A stretch of DNA of 64,000 nucleotides from the NCBI GenBank assembly GCA_963662175.1, contig OY759221.1:24725027-24789026 (forward strand), read 5' to 3'. The translations under genes and the position numbers were made by a program. Source of the stretch: Aradus depressus (Eukaryota; Arthropoda; Insecta; Hemiptera; Aradidae). Below are positions 31,146 through 41,296 of this stretch, piece after piece (within the stretch, counting starts at the first letter, position 1; each line of letters begins with the position of its first letter). The notes below the pieces were generated by a model that saw nothing but the letters and a program-made list of their open reading frames with translations, was not told the origin of the DNA and did not search any database.

Positions 31146-31700
31146 GTGGTTTTAGTTCCGGGAGATATAATTGTGAAAATTACGTCAATATCCATAGCTA
31201 TGATGTTGATGCTCGTGATTCTAGCTGCATGCTCGTTGTTTTTGGTCTATATGCTAATATACTCGTGTGGGCGGATTTCTGCCCGCTATCTCAGACTATT
31301 AACCAATCACTTTAACCACTCACCCCTCGTATGACATTGAGTTCTCAATGTCATCACCTTCTCAGTGCTGTCATAGGTTACCTATGACGTTGATGGTTCT
31401 GGCTGCCCACTCGTCGTTCTTGATCGGATTCTCCCGTTACCCCGAACTAATCCATTCACACCCTGCAGGCAATATAACTTTCGGCATGGGTTTCTCAATG
31501 TCAACTTCCGTTGCGTGTTGCCCTATGACGTTGGATTGTTCCTGGCTGCCCACTCGCTGTTCTTGATCAGGTATGCAAATCTCCTGTTTAGTGGGCCATG
31601 GTTTCTGGTAGGCTACTACCTCCCAGTACACGCCTTCCTCTCTTCATCTGCATACAATGTTGATGACATCGACCTTCTTGCCTACACCACCCCTTGTCTA
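31146..31700. repeat. Degenerate low-copy tandem repeat
   Basis: Three diverged units start near 31200, 31383 and 31524 with the pattern TATGANGTTGATG...CTGGCTGCCCACTCG...GTTCTTGATC. They keep overlapping frames open (for example 31348-31566 and 31515-31841), which I do not count as genes. Related to 8480-8615. Confidence 0.45.
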
Positions 31701-31802
31701 TGTTCGTTGTTTACTTTCAGTATCAATCACATTAAATCAAATTCGTTCAAGGGAGTAACAAGGTCCATTGAACAGGATTATATTAGTTACTATGGTCCAT
31801 TC

Positions 31803-31832
31803 CTGGGCTTTATTAACGAGGTCATATCGGCT
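31803..31832 (-). repeat. SINE-1 scrap
   Basis: About 30 bp resembling the antisense 3' end (CTGGGCTTTATTAACGAGGT). Confidence 0.4.
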
Positions 31833-31849
31833 AAAAATTAATATATATT

Positions 31850-32100
31850 TTTTTTATTATGCCATTTAATATTTTCAGAAATAGAAGAATAATTAAATAC
31901 ATGAGCCGGCTATCTTCTCCAAGAACACAAAGTCTGAGTGTGGGATAGGGAGTAGTCAGCTAGGACAGTACAATCGCAAGTAGTAATTACACGTTTTGAA
32001 AATTATAGTAATATTGTATGAAATAATTATTTAAAAAAAAACAATAATAACGATAATAATAAGCATAAGGAATATTCTCGTAATACAGAAAAAAATAATA
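31850..32100. other. AT-rich spacer
   Basis: Nothing recognised. Confidence 0.35.
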
Positions 32101-32104
32101 ATAA

Positions 32105-32420
32105 AAAAAAGTCGGTGAATTACCGGCAATGTACTTCCCCAGAACGAATTAATCAAATAACATTTCGCTCTAGCTCTAAAATCAGTCGACCGTTTGCGCT
32201 AATATTCAACAGTTGTTACATAGAGGCTCCTAAACCCTCATACTAAATTTTCTGTCGATAAATTCATTACATCGGCAGTTATTAGGGTTTTTGAATTGAG
32301 CCCATCCCCTGAACCCCACCCTTCAGCTGATATCGCTGAAATTCGAAAGGTTATGTTCTCATTGGGTTTTGACTTTTAATTATTACATAGGCAGTTATTA
32401 AAGTTTTTGAGTTAAACGTG
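32105..32420. repeat. FB1 left end and arm
   Basis: Clear left terminus GTCGGTGAATTACCGGCAAT, GTACTTCCCCAGAACGAATT, then CGACCGTTTGCGCTAATATT and one arm unit. Its close relative at 60545 carries a SINE, so this copy serves as the empty site. Confidence 0.8.
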
Positions 32421-32424
32421 GTCT

Positions 32425-33360
32425 AGACAAAATGGGCGTGTTGTGGCCAAAAAATGATGCAGCAGTTTCAAATTGACCTCGAGTTGAAGTCTGACTGACC
32501 TTAGTTATCACTTCCTTCTAGTTTGAGAGTTCATCGCAAATCGAAAAGATTAAAATTCCTGTTCAAGTTCCATAGGTGGAAGATGACAAAACAAAACTTC
32601 AAAACTTCTGTAGGACGTCCGCTGCAGTGTGATTCAGAGCAATGTGACCACCATCTGTAACTTTTGAATGAGCGATTCTATGAAGACGGGACAAAGTGCC
32701 ATAGGCAATATGGCAATACATAATGATACTGACATTGAACTCCACTAGGTTTTTCAAAAATAATCTGTTAATTTTTACCGAAATTGACAAAAGGGAAGGG
32801 GTTTATGTGGGATGGGGTAAATATAATAGTTAGCAATTTAAAAAAAATAAAAATAAAGATTGGGGTTTATAGTAAAATAAATATTATATATAATAAATAA
32901 GGGCTATATGACATAACTTCAAAGTTTAACAAAATAAATAAAATGCATACATTCTTTATAATATGATTTTGTCAACTTGAAAAAATGTTTTAAATGTTGT
33001 TCTTTTTTGGGGATTTGCTTAAAAAGGCAGAAGAGCTGTGGCTGCCTTTGCTTATAATTTCGTATAATATTATTAATGTATTTCTTCACTGTTCATAGCA
33101 GTATTTATTATTAAATTAGTAAATATTACCATGCTTTATATATTTGTACATGATATTATATATCTCTGCTTTTTTATGTTTTTCTTCCATTTCTCTTTTT
33201 CGTTTTTTCTTTCTCTACTCTTCTATGTCTTATTTTTCTTGCCTTGCATTCTGCTTCCTATTTTTTTTTTTTTTGCCAAGATTTACTCTTTTTTTGTATG
33301 CAGCTATATTTAATTTCTTATTCATATGAGATAACTCTTTAATAATACCCTGACTGAAGA
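32425..33360. other. Unassigned AT-rich spacer
   Basis: A 63-codon minus frame (32599-32790, with SRLHRIAHSKVTDGGH) has no recognised domain. The T-rich frames near 33131-33329 are low-complexity artefacts. Confidence 0.3.
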
Positions 33361-33365
33361 CTTAG

Positions 33366-33640
33366 TTGTTGTGACTCATGCCCGGGCTTTAACTACGAGG
33401 TCATATCGCGCTCTTTCGTCACTCATGTACCCGATTCTACCGTGAGAGTTCGAGTTTAGTTTACTTAGGGTAGGGAGTCTTTGACGAGTACCTGACATCG
33501 TGCAGGCTCGGGACCATCGCTTAACGGTCCCATCTGAAGGTTTTTTTTTTAACTCCCAGATAAAAAACGTAAGAGACTCAGTCGGTATTTGAACCCGCGA
33601 TCTTGAGTTTAGTAGGCAAGCACGCTACTTCTGAAATTGC
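33366..33640 (-). repeat. SINE-1 subfamily B copy
   Basis: Antisense copy with the subfamily B hairpin and a degraded head (TATTTGAACCCGCGATC). The tail repeat is lost. Confidence 0.75.
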
Positions 33641-33689
33641 ATGTTGAGTTTTAGCCCATTGCCAGGAGTTTTTAAAACATTTTATAGAA

Positions 33690-33775
33690 ATAATCTCGAA
33701 GACCTCATTGAAGATTTTCTGCCAAATTATGGAAAGGAGAGGTAGGCTTAGAGGGAGAGCGGAAACTTAGTTTAT
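33690..33775. repeat. FB1 fragment
   Basis: TTCTGCCAAATTATGGAAAG, then GGAGAG and CTTAGAGGGAGAGCGGAAAC. Confidence 0.5.
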
Positions 33776-33786
33776 TATTAATAAAT

Positions 33787-34050
33787 AGCTTAGTTATTGT
33801 GACTCATGCCCGGGCTTTAACTACCAGAGCGCTCTTTCGTCTGGTGGATATGAGTCCGACTCTACTCTGGGAGTCCTACCTAGATCACCTCCTAGTGCAG
33901 AGTTCTTTAACGGCTACCTGATATCGCATAGAACCATTGCCTAAAGTCCCATCCGAAGGACGGTGTGCACAATGTTTTTTCACCTCCCAGATAGAAAACC
34001 TCGGCCGGGTTTCGAACCCCCGATCTTGAACTAAGTAGGCCACTAGACTT
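33787..34050 (-). repeat. SINE-1 subfamily B copy
   Basis: Antisense body and head (GGGTTTCGAACCCCCGATC) with several small deletions. The head end has diverged to CACTAGACTTCAGAG. Confidence 0.75.
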
Positions 34051-34054
34051 CAGA

Positions 34055-34365
34055 GCTTCTTACTGTTTTATGGCCTACATAGTTACTTAAGCGCCTGCCA
34101 TTAAACACAGTGGAACTCAGAGCTAAGCTTTACTTTATCAAGCACCAATTTCTCTCAGTTGACTTTAATTCCCCCATTTGTCAATGGAATATACTAACGA
34201 ACACAAATGGAGGACCTCCAAACTTCACACAATTAACGCCTTCCCATGTATATAATATATATATCCCATGTATAGCGCCATTATTATCCTTTTGTATAAT
34301 TTCTATGCTCAGAACTTAAACGACCTTCAAGTACAGGCTTTAATTAAACAAGCTGGATTAATTTT
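34055..34365. other. Unassigned spacer
   Basis: A 69-codon plus frame (34110-34319) has no recognised domain. Nothing else recognised. Confidence 0.3.
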
Positions 34366-34367
34366 AA

Positions 34368-34985
34368 GATGGCTGACGTAGTGAGAAGTGATTATGGCCT
34401 CTCCGATAAAGATTTAACTTTCCCATATACGAAGTACAGAGAAAGTTACGTAAACGGTCAAAAATTCCATGGGGATTTTTCATCGAAATTTTATGTTTTT
34501 CGACCTCCTAATTCAAAAATGAAAAAAAAATGTGTCCGTGGTTCTGTGCCCACGATAACTCCCGTTAGAATGAATGTATCGACACGAAATTTTGTATGTA
34601 TATCCAGAACCCTCTAAGGACGACACTTAATAATTTTCAGCCAAATCGGACAAAAAGTAATTGATTTATTTTAAGGACAACAGCTACTAATTTTTTCAGC
34701 TGGAACAGCCGAAGGCTGAACTCAAAAATCCTAATAATGAATGTATCGACATGAAATTTTAATTGTAAATTCAAATTCCACATTAAGAAATTAATTTTTA
34801 CCGAAATCGTCTGAAGGGGAAGAGGAGGACTTAGCTGAAAAACCTTAATTAACTCTGTATAAGTCAACTGTTAATTTTAAGCCAGAACGGTGGATTGGTT
34901 TTAGAGGGAGTGTGAAAACTTGATGGATTAATTCCTACTGGGGAAGTACATTGCCGGTGATTGACCAAGAACTTTTTATTTAATA
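34368..34985. repeat. FB1 centre to right end
   Basis: The first 31 bp match the left end of foldback C (AAGATGGCTGACGTAGTGAG). The FB1 centre (CGAAGTACAGAGAAAGTTAC), two right-arm units and the right end (CTGGGGAAGTACATTGCCGG then TGATTGACCAAG) follow. Confidence 0.75.
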
Positions 34986-35004
34986 TTTGTCCCATATTTT
35001 CCAG

Positions 35005-35095
35005 AAGTGTCAACTTTTTTCCATCGATATTTCGGTTTGGTTTAATGCCCCTTCGTCAGGTCACAATGAAAGCTGGATTAGACTGAATTTTAATT
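35005..35095 (-). repeat. Hammerhead-like core F, degenerate
   Basis: On the minus strand CTGACGA (35053-35059) is followed by A, a G-rich stretch and CC, then GAAA (35030-35033) and TATCGA. It resembles the A-D cores, but stem I and stem III are not convincing and no palindromic arms are visible. Confidence 0.3.
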
Positions 35096-35329
35096 TCTGA
35101 ATCTCATTTGAAGTTTTGATTATTTTTCTTAATATGACCTCCCATCCTTTCGAAGGACGGCAGCCATATATGGATACTAACTGACAACATTGTCAGAGGT
35201 AAATATATATATTTATATAATAATTTATATATATATATATATATTCTAAAAACAGTGTCAAAGCCCCATTTGTCTTTAATGAAAGGACGTGCTTTACATG
35301 ACATTAAAAAAAAAATCCTGATCTTTACA

Positions 35330-35395
35330 TCCCCAGCAATATAAAGTATAGGGGTAGTTATGTAATCGGTCAAAAATTCGATGCGAAGTTTTCGT
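35330..35395. repeat. FB1 centre fragment
   Basis: CAGCAATATAAAGTATAGGG, GTAGTTATGTAATCGGTCAA and TTCGATGCGAAGTTTTCG. Confidence 0.6.
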
Positions 35396-35412
35396 TACTC
35401 ATTCCGTTGTTG

Positions 35413-35610
35413 CCAATACCATACTCCTTAGATAAAGATATAGATTATGGTTCGACATTTGGTAAGAAACATTTTATGTATGCAGCAATGTATCGATAAC
35501 ACTAACCGTTTTTGCGTAAATCTATCCTCACGTAAAAAATAGGTCTCAAGTCGGTTTTTTAAATGTTTTTTATTATGCATATTTACATCGATCAAAGAAA
35601 ATAAGTAAAT
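35413..35610. repeat. REP-Y, copy 1
   Basis: Matches 38320-38480 (TAGATTATGGTTCGACATTT, GAAACATTTTATGTATGCA, ATAGGTCTCAAGTCGGTTTT). It is interrupted at its 3' side by Helitron-like element 2 and resumes at 36155 (ACAAAATAATAATAAAGGAA). Confidence 0.65.
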
Positions 35611-36153
35611 GCTGAAAATGTCTGTGCGTTGTACCGCTATAACTCACGAACGGCTTGATGGATTTGATTAATTTTTTTTTAAATTTGTTCGTCATCGTCT
35701 GTGGAAGGTTATAGGCGTATTATTACCTCAATATCTGGTCCATCCCAGCATCCACCCACGCAAACTTTGTAACTCAAAAACCATTGCAACGATTAATGAG
35801 GAATCTTTTTGAATAAGTTAGTTTTAGCTCCAGGATGGTTTAAGTCTATGTTTTAATCAACCTGGTGGTCACAAGCGTTCTCAAGTACGCACTGGCTAGG
35901 ACGTCCACTGATGCTAAGTATTCACTAGCTGTGGTTTCCGCCGTTGAATGGCGCGTACTAGCTATGGTGCCCAGGGGTCCTAAAAACTTACTAGCTGGGA
36001 TGTCTGCCGTTGAAGGACTATAAGCGTTATTCCGTATGAATAATTGAAAATTATAACATCATGAATGTACTATTGAAGAATTGAAATGGATTCGAACGAG
36101 AGATATTAGGAGAAAAGTCAAAGTTCCCCGGGCAACGCCGGGTATTACTGCTT
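35611..36153 (+). mobile_element. Helitron-like element 2
   Basis: Interior and 3' hairpin (CCCCGGGCAACGCCGGG) match copies 1 and 3. The first ~15 bp are missing and the terminal CTAG has changed to CTTA. The flanking REP-Y copy at 38.5 kb lacks the insert. Confidence 0.8.
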
Positions 36154-36385
36154 ATACAAAATAATAATAAAGGAAAACAAGAAAAGTAATATAAAGTATT
36201 TTCTTTGGTATTGTGTATAAGTAGAGTTGTTAATTTAATAAACTTCTGTTTTTCTTTAAGGTCTTATCTGCCAATTTATTGCTTTTTCCCTATTTTTTCT
36301 TCATTAGAACTTTTGTCAAACAGTTTCGGCCCTTGCCCATTCTCAATGACTGAAATAACAGTTTTGTTACAAGCTAACATTAAAC

Positions 36386-36632
36386 TTCTAAGTTGAGAAA
36401 CGCGGACATATTGTGGAAACTTGTAATAAATAAATAAAACAAACTTATTTTTGAAATATTGTCTATTCCACTAAAGATATATATACATATATAACTACCG
36501 GTTTCGGCTTTATACCATCGTCAGTTCATAACTAGACCTGACGATGGTATAAAGCCGAAACCGGTAGTTATATATGTATATATATCTTTAGTGGAATAGA
36601 CAATATTTCAAAAATAAGTTTGTTTTATTTAT
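36386..36632 (+). mobile_element. Foldback element B, complete
   Basis: A palindrome with ~95-bp inner arms separated by 7 bp. The 12-bp TSD CTAACATTAAAC is exact at 36374-36385 and 36633-36644. The right arm has CTGACGA (36538-36544), T, GGT/GCC stem, GAAA (36557-36560), CCGG and TA. The left arm has the mirror (36528-36534). A left extension (CTTCTAAGTTGAG...ATATTGTGG) lies outside the palindrome. No coding region. Confidence 0.75.
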
Positions 36633-36759
36633 CTAACATTAAACATCATTTTCCTATTTCTAGGATTCATCAAGAAATTAGATTACTATATTATAAAAAA
36701 AAATTGTTAAATTGTAAAAATTAAAAATTAAATTATAAAATAAACATAAAATTTACAGT

Positions 36760-37500
36760 TATGCTAATTAGGATAATTATTTCAATTCCACTTGTGCCCG
36801 ACTGTATAGTTTTCCACCGATTCGCTCATCCCTACCCTCAACACATCTACAGCGCAACCGACTGACTGGCAGACCGAAGAGCGGCAACAACATATTCATA
36901 GCCTGAATGTATATGAAGATCAGACCCTGCCGCTAGCATAATTTAAAAAGGTTAACCGCGCCTCACTAACCAGAGGACTGTTGCAAGCAGATAATACCCA
37001 GGTAAGTTCGAGGAGCTGCAACGAGATCTCTTTCTGCACTGTAATATGGCCATTGCATTACTATATGCACTGGATGCCCCCGCAATGGCAACAAAATTTC
37101 TAATTCTCTGTCAAAAATACATATAATTTGTACCTCAGATACATTAGTTATTCAAATCGCCGACTATAGCATATGGTATGAGTGATGTGTGTTGAAGGAG
37201 AGTTGAGGTTTCGCCAATTCGGCTTATTGGCGAGTTCACTTATGCAGATGAGTTCTACCCACAACTCAAATGAGCTGCATTCATCATGGCCTCTCATGTC
37301 TGAGCTTGTGTTAGCACCCTGCTCTAGTTGGCAGACATTCACTCATTCGGCACTCATCTAAATAGGAAATGTTACTGATGTCTGAGAGAGTTGACATCTA
37401 TTTGGTAGCACTCAATCAGCCCCATAGATCAGAATGTCTAACAAAAATACTAAGAAATTACTGCATTGCTACTAATCTCAGTGGAAACCACAATTAGGAT
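36760..37500. other. GC-richer unassigned region
   Basis: Less AT-rich than its surroundings and free of the families seen elsewhere. A 64-codon minus frame (37148-37342) has no recognised domain. Possible conserved non-coding sequence or an unknown repeat; I cannot tell which. Confidence 0.3.
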
Positions 37501-37507
37501 TCGAAGG

Positions 37508-37562
37508 TGAATGTACTTCCCCACCGTGAATTAGTCAACTAAATTTTCGCTCTACTGCTTTG
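37508..37562. repeat. FB1 left end fragment
   Basis: GGTGAATGTACTTCCCCACC, GTGAATTAGTCAAC and TTTTCGCTCTACTG. pogo-like MITE 3 follows shortly. Confidence 0.6.
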
Positions 37563-37600
37563 GTTGAAAATAAGCTTCGCATAGCTAGGAAAGTAATATA

Positions 37601-38251
37601 CAGTAGAACCTCTTTAAGTTCGAAAACCCCCAAAACTCGAAAAAAAGTTTTGTTTCTTTCCCTTCAAGCCCCAAAACCTCCATTACTCGAAATCTCAACT
37701 CTCTATTAGTCAAAATAATCAGTGAGTCCCTACAAGCCATTTTGGTACATATTTTCCCTCCATAACTCGAAAAAATAAATTGGACCTCTTTATCTCGAAC
37801 ATAGCAATGTTTTATTTTACAACCTTTACAACTGGATTATTTGTAACTTATTTATTACCTCTGTAGCTCGAAGAAAAATAAGTTACCGACTTTAAGAATT
37901 TGTCGACAATGTACATCATTGTTTCTTAGAAAACAATTTAGGAGTATACAATAAATAGGATTACCAATTATCTAAAGCAAAAAAAAATTACTGACTTTTT
38001 TTAATACCTACATATATGTACTACGTATTTTTTATTTTAAGGATGTTTTGAAATAATGTTCATTTATAATAAATATAAATATGTTTGTTACCTCTGTAAC
38101 TTGAATTTTTATTTATTTCACCTCTCTAATTCAAAATTAGTTAGAATGAATCTTTAAATCCGCCTAAGTCGAAATCCTCCATAAGTCGAAAACTCTATAA
38201 CTCGAATTTTTTGGCGTCTCCCTTGATGTTCGACTTATAGAGGTTCTACTG
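37601..38251. mobile_element. pogo-like MITE 3 (TA target)
   Basis: Ends CAGTAGAACCTCTTTAAGTT and ATAGAGGTTCTACTG with TA at 37599-37600 and 38252-38253. The interior repeats the ACTCGAAAA motif many times. No transposase. Confidence 0.8.
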
Positions 38252-38261
38252 TATATGATTT

Positions 38262-38318
38262 GGCCATAACAGGACTTTCTTATACCAACCATGTTTTTAT
38301 AGGTCTTATTGGTCCTAT
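38262..38318. mobile_element. TGTGGCC MITE, left fragment
   Basis: TTGGCCATAACAGGACTTTC then TTATACCAACCATG match the family's left end. Confidence 0.55.
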
Positions 38319-38319
38319 C

Positions 38320-38580
38320 TCAGTTATGAAGGCATAGATTATGGTTCGACATTTAGTAGGAAACATTTTATGTATGCAATTGTATCGATAACACTAACCG
38401 TTTTCGCTTAAATCGATCCTAACGAAAAAAATAGGTCTCAAGTCGGTTTTTTAAAATGTTTTTTATTATGCATATTTACAATCGATCAAAAGAACATAAA
38501 TAAATTTGTTGTCTTGTACAATGTAATATATACGTACAAAATAATAATAAAGGAAAACAAGAAAAATAATATAAAGTATG
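38320..38580. repeat. REP-Y, copy 2
   Basis: Aligns with 35413-35610 and, past the Helitron, with 36155-36200 (CAAAATAATAATAAAGGAAA). A hAT element begins at its end. Confidence 0.65.
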
Positions 38581-39209
38581 CAGGGGCGTAGCCAGGATTT
38601 TGAGGGGGGGGGGGGGGGTGGGGAGGGGCAAAGTTAGGCTACAGGGGTGGGGGGTATAGACTCCCGAGGGCACAGCCCGCAGTTTCCGTGGTTAGCGTTG
38701 CAGACTTTGTGTTATTAACTTGGGAGACTCGGACCTCTAGAAACTCCCCCTGAGGTAACCCACTGACTGCAATACTTAAGTTGACTTTACATGAACAGCA
38801 AAAATGCAAAGCTCAGCAGCAGCAAATGCACGCTATGGTTTCTGTGCTTTTAGAATTAAATGACTTACAGCCAAAAGCGTGTGCATCTGCTTGCTGCTGC
38901 TGCGCTTTGCATTCTTACTGTGCATGTAAAATCGGTTCGTTAAGAGAATAAATTTTAACATAAATGAAGATTTTGAGCGAGGAATTGAAATGATCGAATC
39001 CATGTATATTTAAAAATTCTGGCGCCTGCCCCGCACTTGCAACAGCTGATTGCTGATTTAGGAATCAGACGCACGGGAAATTTGAAGATCCTGTTGGTAA
39101 CTTGCAAGCAATCCATTTTAAATAAAAACTATTTTTTTTTAGTTTATTTCATTTTCATCTTATTTTTTTGCTCTGGCCAGTGGGGGCACGCCCCCTGGCT
39201 ACTCCCCTG
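38581..39209. mobile_element. Non-autonomous hAT element
   Basis: Ends CAGGGGCGTAGCCAGG and CCTGGCTACTCCCCTG. Exact 8-bp TSD AAAGTATG at 38573-38580 and 39210-39217. It has a long G run after the left end. No transposase. A TTAA-flanked MITE is nested inside. Confidence 0.9.
38780..38939. mobile_element. TTAA-flanked MITE nested in hAT
   Basis: A 160-bp imperfect palindrome with TTAA at 38776-38779 and 38940-38943. ACTTTACATGAACAG and GCAAAGCTCAGCAGCAGC mirror GCTGCTGCTGCGCTTTGC and CTGTGCATGTAAAAT. TTAA targets are typical of piggyBac-like elements. Confidence 0.7.
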
Positions 39210-39214
39210 AAAGT

Positions 39215-39570
39215 ATGTATATACAATATAATCAATACAAATTAAAGAAAGACTAAATAAATAAAGTAAAGTACATAAAGAAATCATAAAACAAAATAAA
39301 GAATACTACCTATTTACAAAATATGATAAATCATTTTTAAAAAAACTCTTCAGCTCAGACATCCCCCGGAACACCCCCGCATGGTACTGTCCTCATTCCT
39401 ACAACAAAATGGAGGTAGAGGAGGTCACGGGGGTGCTAGAAATGGAGGCAGACAGAGAAGGACAGGAGCGCTGAAGAGAGGCGACAATGAGGGAAGAGGC
39501 TGGTCACTATCTGCACTTCTAGGACGCTATCTTATAATAGCAGGTCTCTCGGCCAGCACCGCCTCAGTCT
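39215..39570. other. Unassigned spacer with purine-rich stretch
   Basis: 39381-39530 is G/A-rich (AATGGAGGTAGAGGAGGTC) and keeps an 89-codon frame open (39381-39650) with no recognised domain. Confidence 0.3.
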
Positions 39571-39574
39571 TTGA

Positions 39575-39960
39575 GGAGGATCGTTTCTACGATGATTTTC
39601 GCCAAATATCTTGCAAACCGGGCAACCTGCAAAAAATCGAATTCATTTAAATTGTGCCCCTCAATCTTCCTTACAACTTTTATTTTGAGATATTTTCGAT
39701 TGTGATAAGCGCTAAGTGCGATCTTATAAAATTTACTTAGACTCCGAAATTATGTGGCCTTAATTGACGTCTGACTTTGGCCAAAATCTAATGAGATCTA
39801 AGTTAGCACATGTGACATCTCGATGTCATATTTCAAGTCCATTGCTACCATCGTTTTTCTGTTGGATCACTCACAAATTTCCGATTACTTACAACATCAT
39901 CGCGAAATTGGTCAAAACATGTCATGGGACCTTGAAACGAAAAAATTCAATAGAAAATTC
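39575..39960. repeat. REP-X fragment, diverged
   Basis: TTTTCGCCAAATATCTTGCA, AACCGGGCAACCTGC and CATGGGACCTTGAAACGA follow the REP-X order. Confidence 0.45.
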
Positions 39961-40438
39961 GACCTCTACTTCCTTATAATGCCCCCAAGAGCCACAATTA
40001 AACCTGTTTTTCTTTAGGTTTTCAATTTCTATTTTTTTTTTATTTTTGGAGATTATCCTCTTAATTCTTTCTCAGGAAATTAAAAATCAACTTGAAGGAA
40101 TCAAGCGTTGTCATCTAATCTTAGTCAAACTGAAATTGGGAATTAATGATTGGTCATTTACTGCTGACCTTAGCATTTTCATTTTAAGGACATTTTGTGA
40201 GATTTGCTGTGAAAACGATTGTCATTAAATTTTAAATTTTGTCGACAAGCAAACATTTTGCAACGTGCTTCCTGGTAGTCAGTGTACGGTGGAGGCAAGA
40301 TTAACTATTCAAAGATAAAATTACGAAAGAGTTGAGCCAGCGTGATGTCAGCTGGGTTAGTTCAAATGGCAAGAGCATTAACTGCAAGTTTACGATTATA
40401 TACCCACTACGAATATATACTCACTGCAGTACGAATAT
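39961..40438. other. Unassigned spacer
   Basis: Contains about three copies of a 25-30 bp tandem unit (CGAATATATACYCACTGCAG) at 40392-40452. Nothing else recognised. Confidence 0.4.
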
Positions 40439-40439
40439 A

Positions 40440-40562
40440 TACCCACTGCAGTATGGTTAACTCTTAGGGTAGGAAACATCTAGGAGTCGGGCTCATGTAG
40501 ATGCTCTGGTAGTAGGCGATTTGACTTCATAGTTAAAATCTGGACATGAGTCAAAAAAAAAA
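40440..40562 (+). repeat. SINE-1 3' fragment
   Basis: TTAGGGTAGG, GGAGTCGGGCTCATG, CTCTGGTAGTAGGCGATTTG, then GACATGAGTC and an A run. Confidence 0.6.
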
Positions 40563-40582
40563 AATATATTCAGGGATATTTA

Positions 40583-41293
40583 GTGGGGTTTCACACCAAA
40601 GCCGGGCCGAGCCGAGCCGAGCCGGGCGGAAAACGCTTGAGCGCTAAATACGCAGGGTTTACATGGGAGTATTCAAACCAAGGCCGAGCCGCGCCGGCCG
40701 ATGCCGGGCGAGGCCGAGCGGTTTTGAGCAGTACTACCTACCGCCAATTCGAGCGTTTTCTGCCAAGCGGTTTCTTCCGTCATTCAGTCTAGTTCCGTGT
40801 TTCAGCCCAGTGAGTTACATCATATTGCGCAATACATTGTTTTTTTATTGTTTCAAGTGGTTTTTGTTTTTTAAATTTTTTAATATTATAATGAGTGATG
40901 GTTGACATAGAAATATTATTTAGTTCGATTCAAGAAAGACCTCCGTCGTGGGATCAATCCGTTCTTCATCTTCTCGTATAGAGTTACGAACTGTCCATTA
41001 GTCTCGTGATCTTTATTTATATTGTGAGTCCAGTATCGCCTTCTTTCTGCCACACATTCATCATCAAGTGATGAACTATCCAATAACATCATCATCATCA
41101 TCAAAGTTGATGACATTATTTTGCACCACGTTTCAACTGAGACTGAATAGGAAAGAAGCACCTCTCACTACAAGGCTAGAAAACCTACTGAGAGCGAATC
41201 GGCTTCAGTGCGAACGCAGGCAGATTCCGCTCGGCTCGGCTTCGCATCGCTTCGCCCGGCCCGGCTCGGCTCGGCTTTGGTGTGTAAGAAGCC
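40583..41293. mobile_element. Harbinger-like deletion derivative
   Basis: Ends share ACACCAAAGCC with GC-rich GCCGAGCCG repeats, and TTA flanks both sides (40580-40582, 41294-41296), as in PIF/Harbinger. Pieces of two element genes point at each other. On the minus strand (about 41116-40965) there is a transposase N-terminus with ERRRYWTHNINK and FVTLYEKMKNG. On the plus strand (from 40890) there is a frameshifted MADF-like start with SIQERPPSWDQS. Everything between was deleted. The element abuts a LINE relic. Confidence 0.65.
40916..41161 (-). pseudogene. Harbinger transposase N-terminal fragment
   Basis: An 81-codon frame. Its middle (CVAERRRYWTHNINKDHET, QFVTLYEKMKN) resembles the region before the DDE domain of Harbinger transposases. 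The last ~14 residues are antisense to the MADF-like start, so they are not original. The catalytic domain is lost. Confidence 0.55.
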
Positions 41294-41296
41294 TTA

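Noticed and set aside
31146..31841. Series of ORFs suggesting a membrane protein
   Set aside because: They overlap in different frames over a degenerate tandem repeat; no start, splice or domain evidence.
33131..33329. Phe/Ser-rich hydrophobic ORFs
   Set aside because: T-rich low complexity produces hydrophobic codons; two frames are open at once.
39381..39650. Gly/Arg-rich ORF resembling an RNA-binding protein start
   Set aside because: A purine-rich stretch gives Gly/Arg codons; the frame then runs into REP-X. No homologous copy or splice context.
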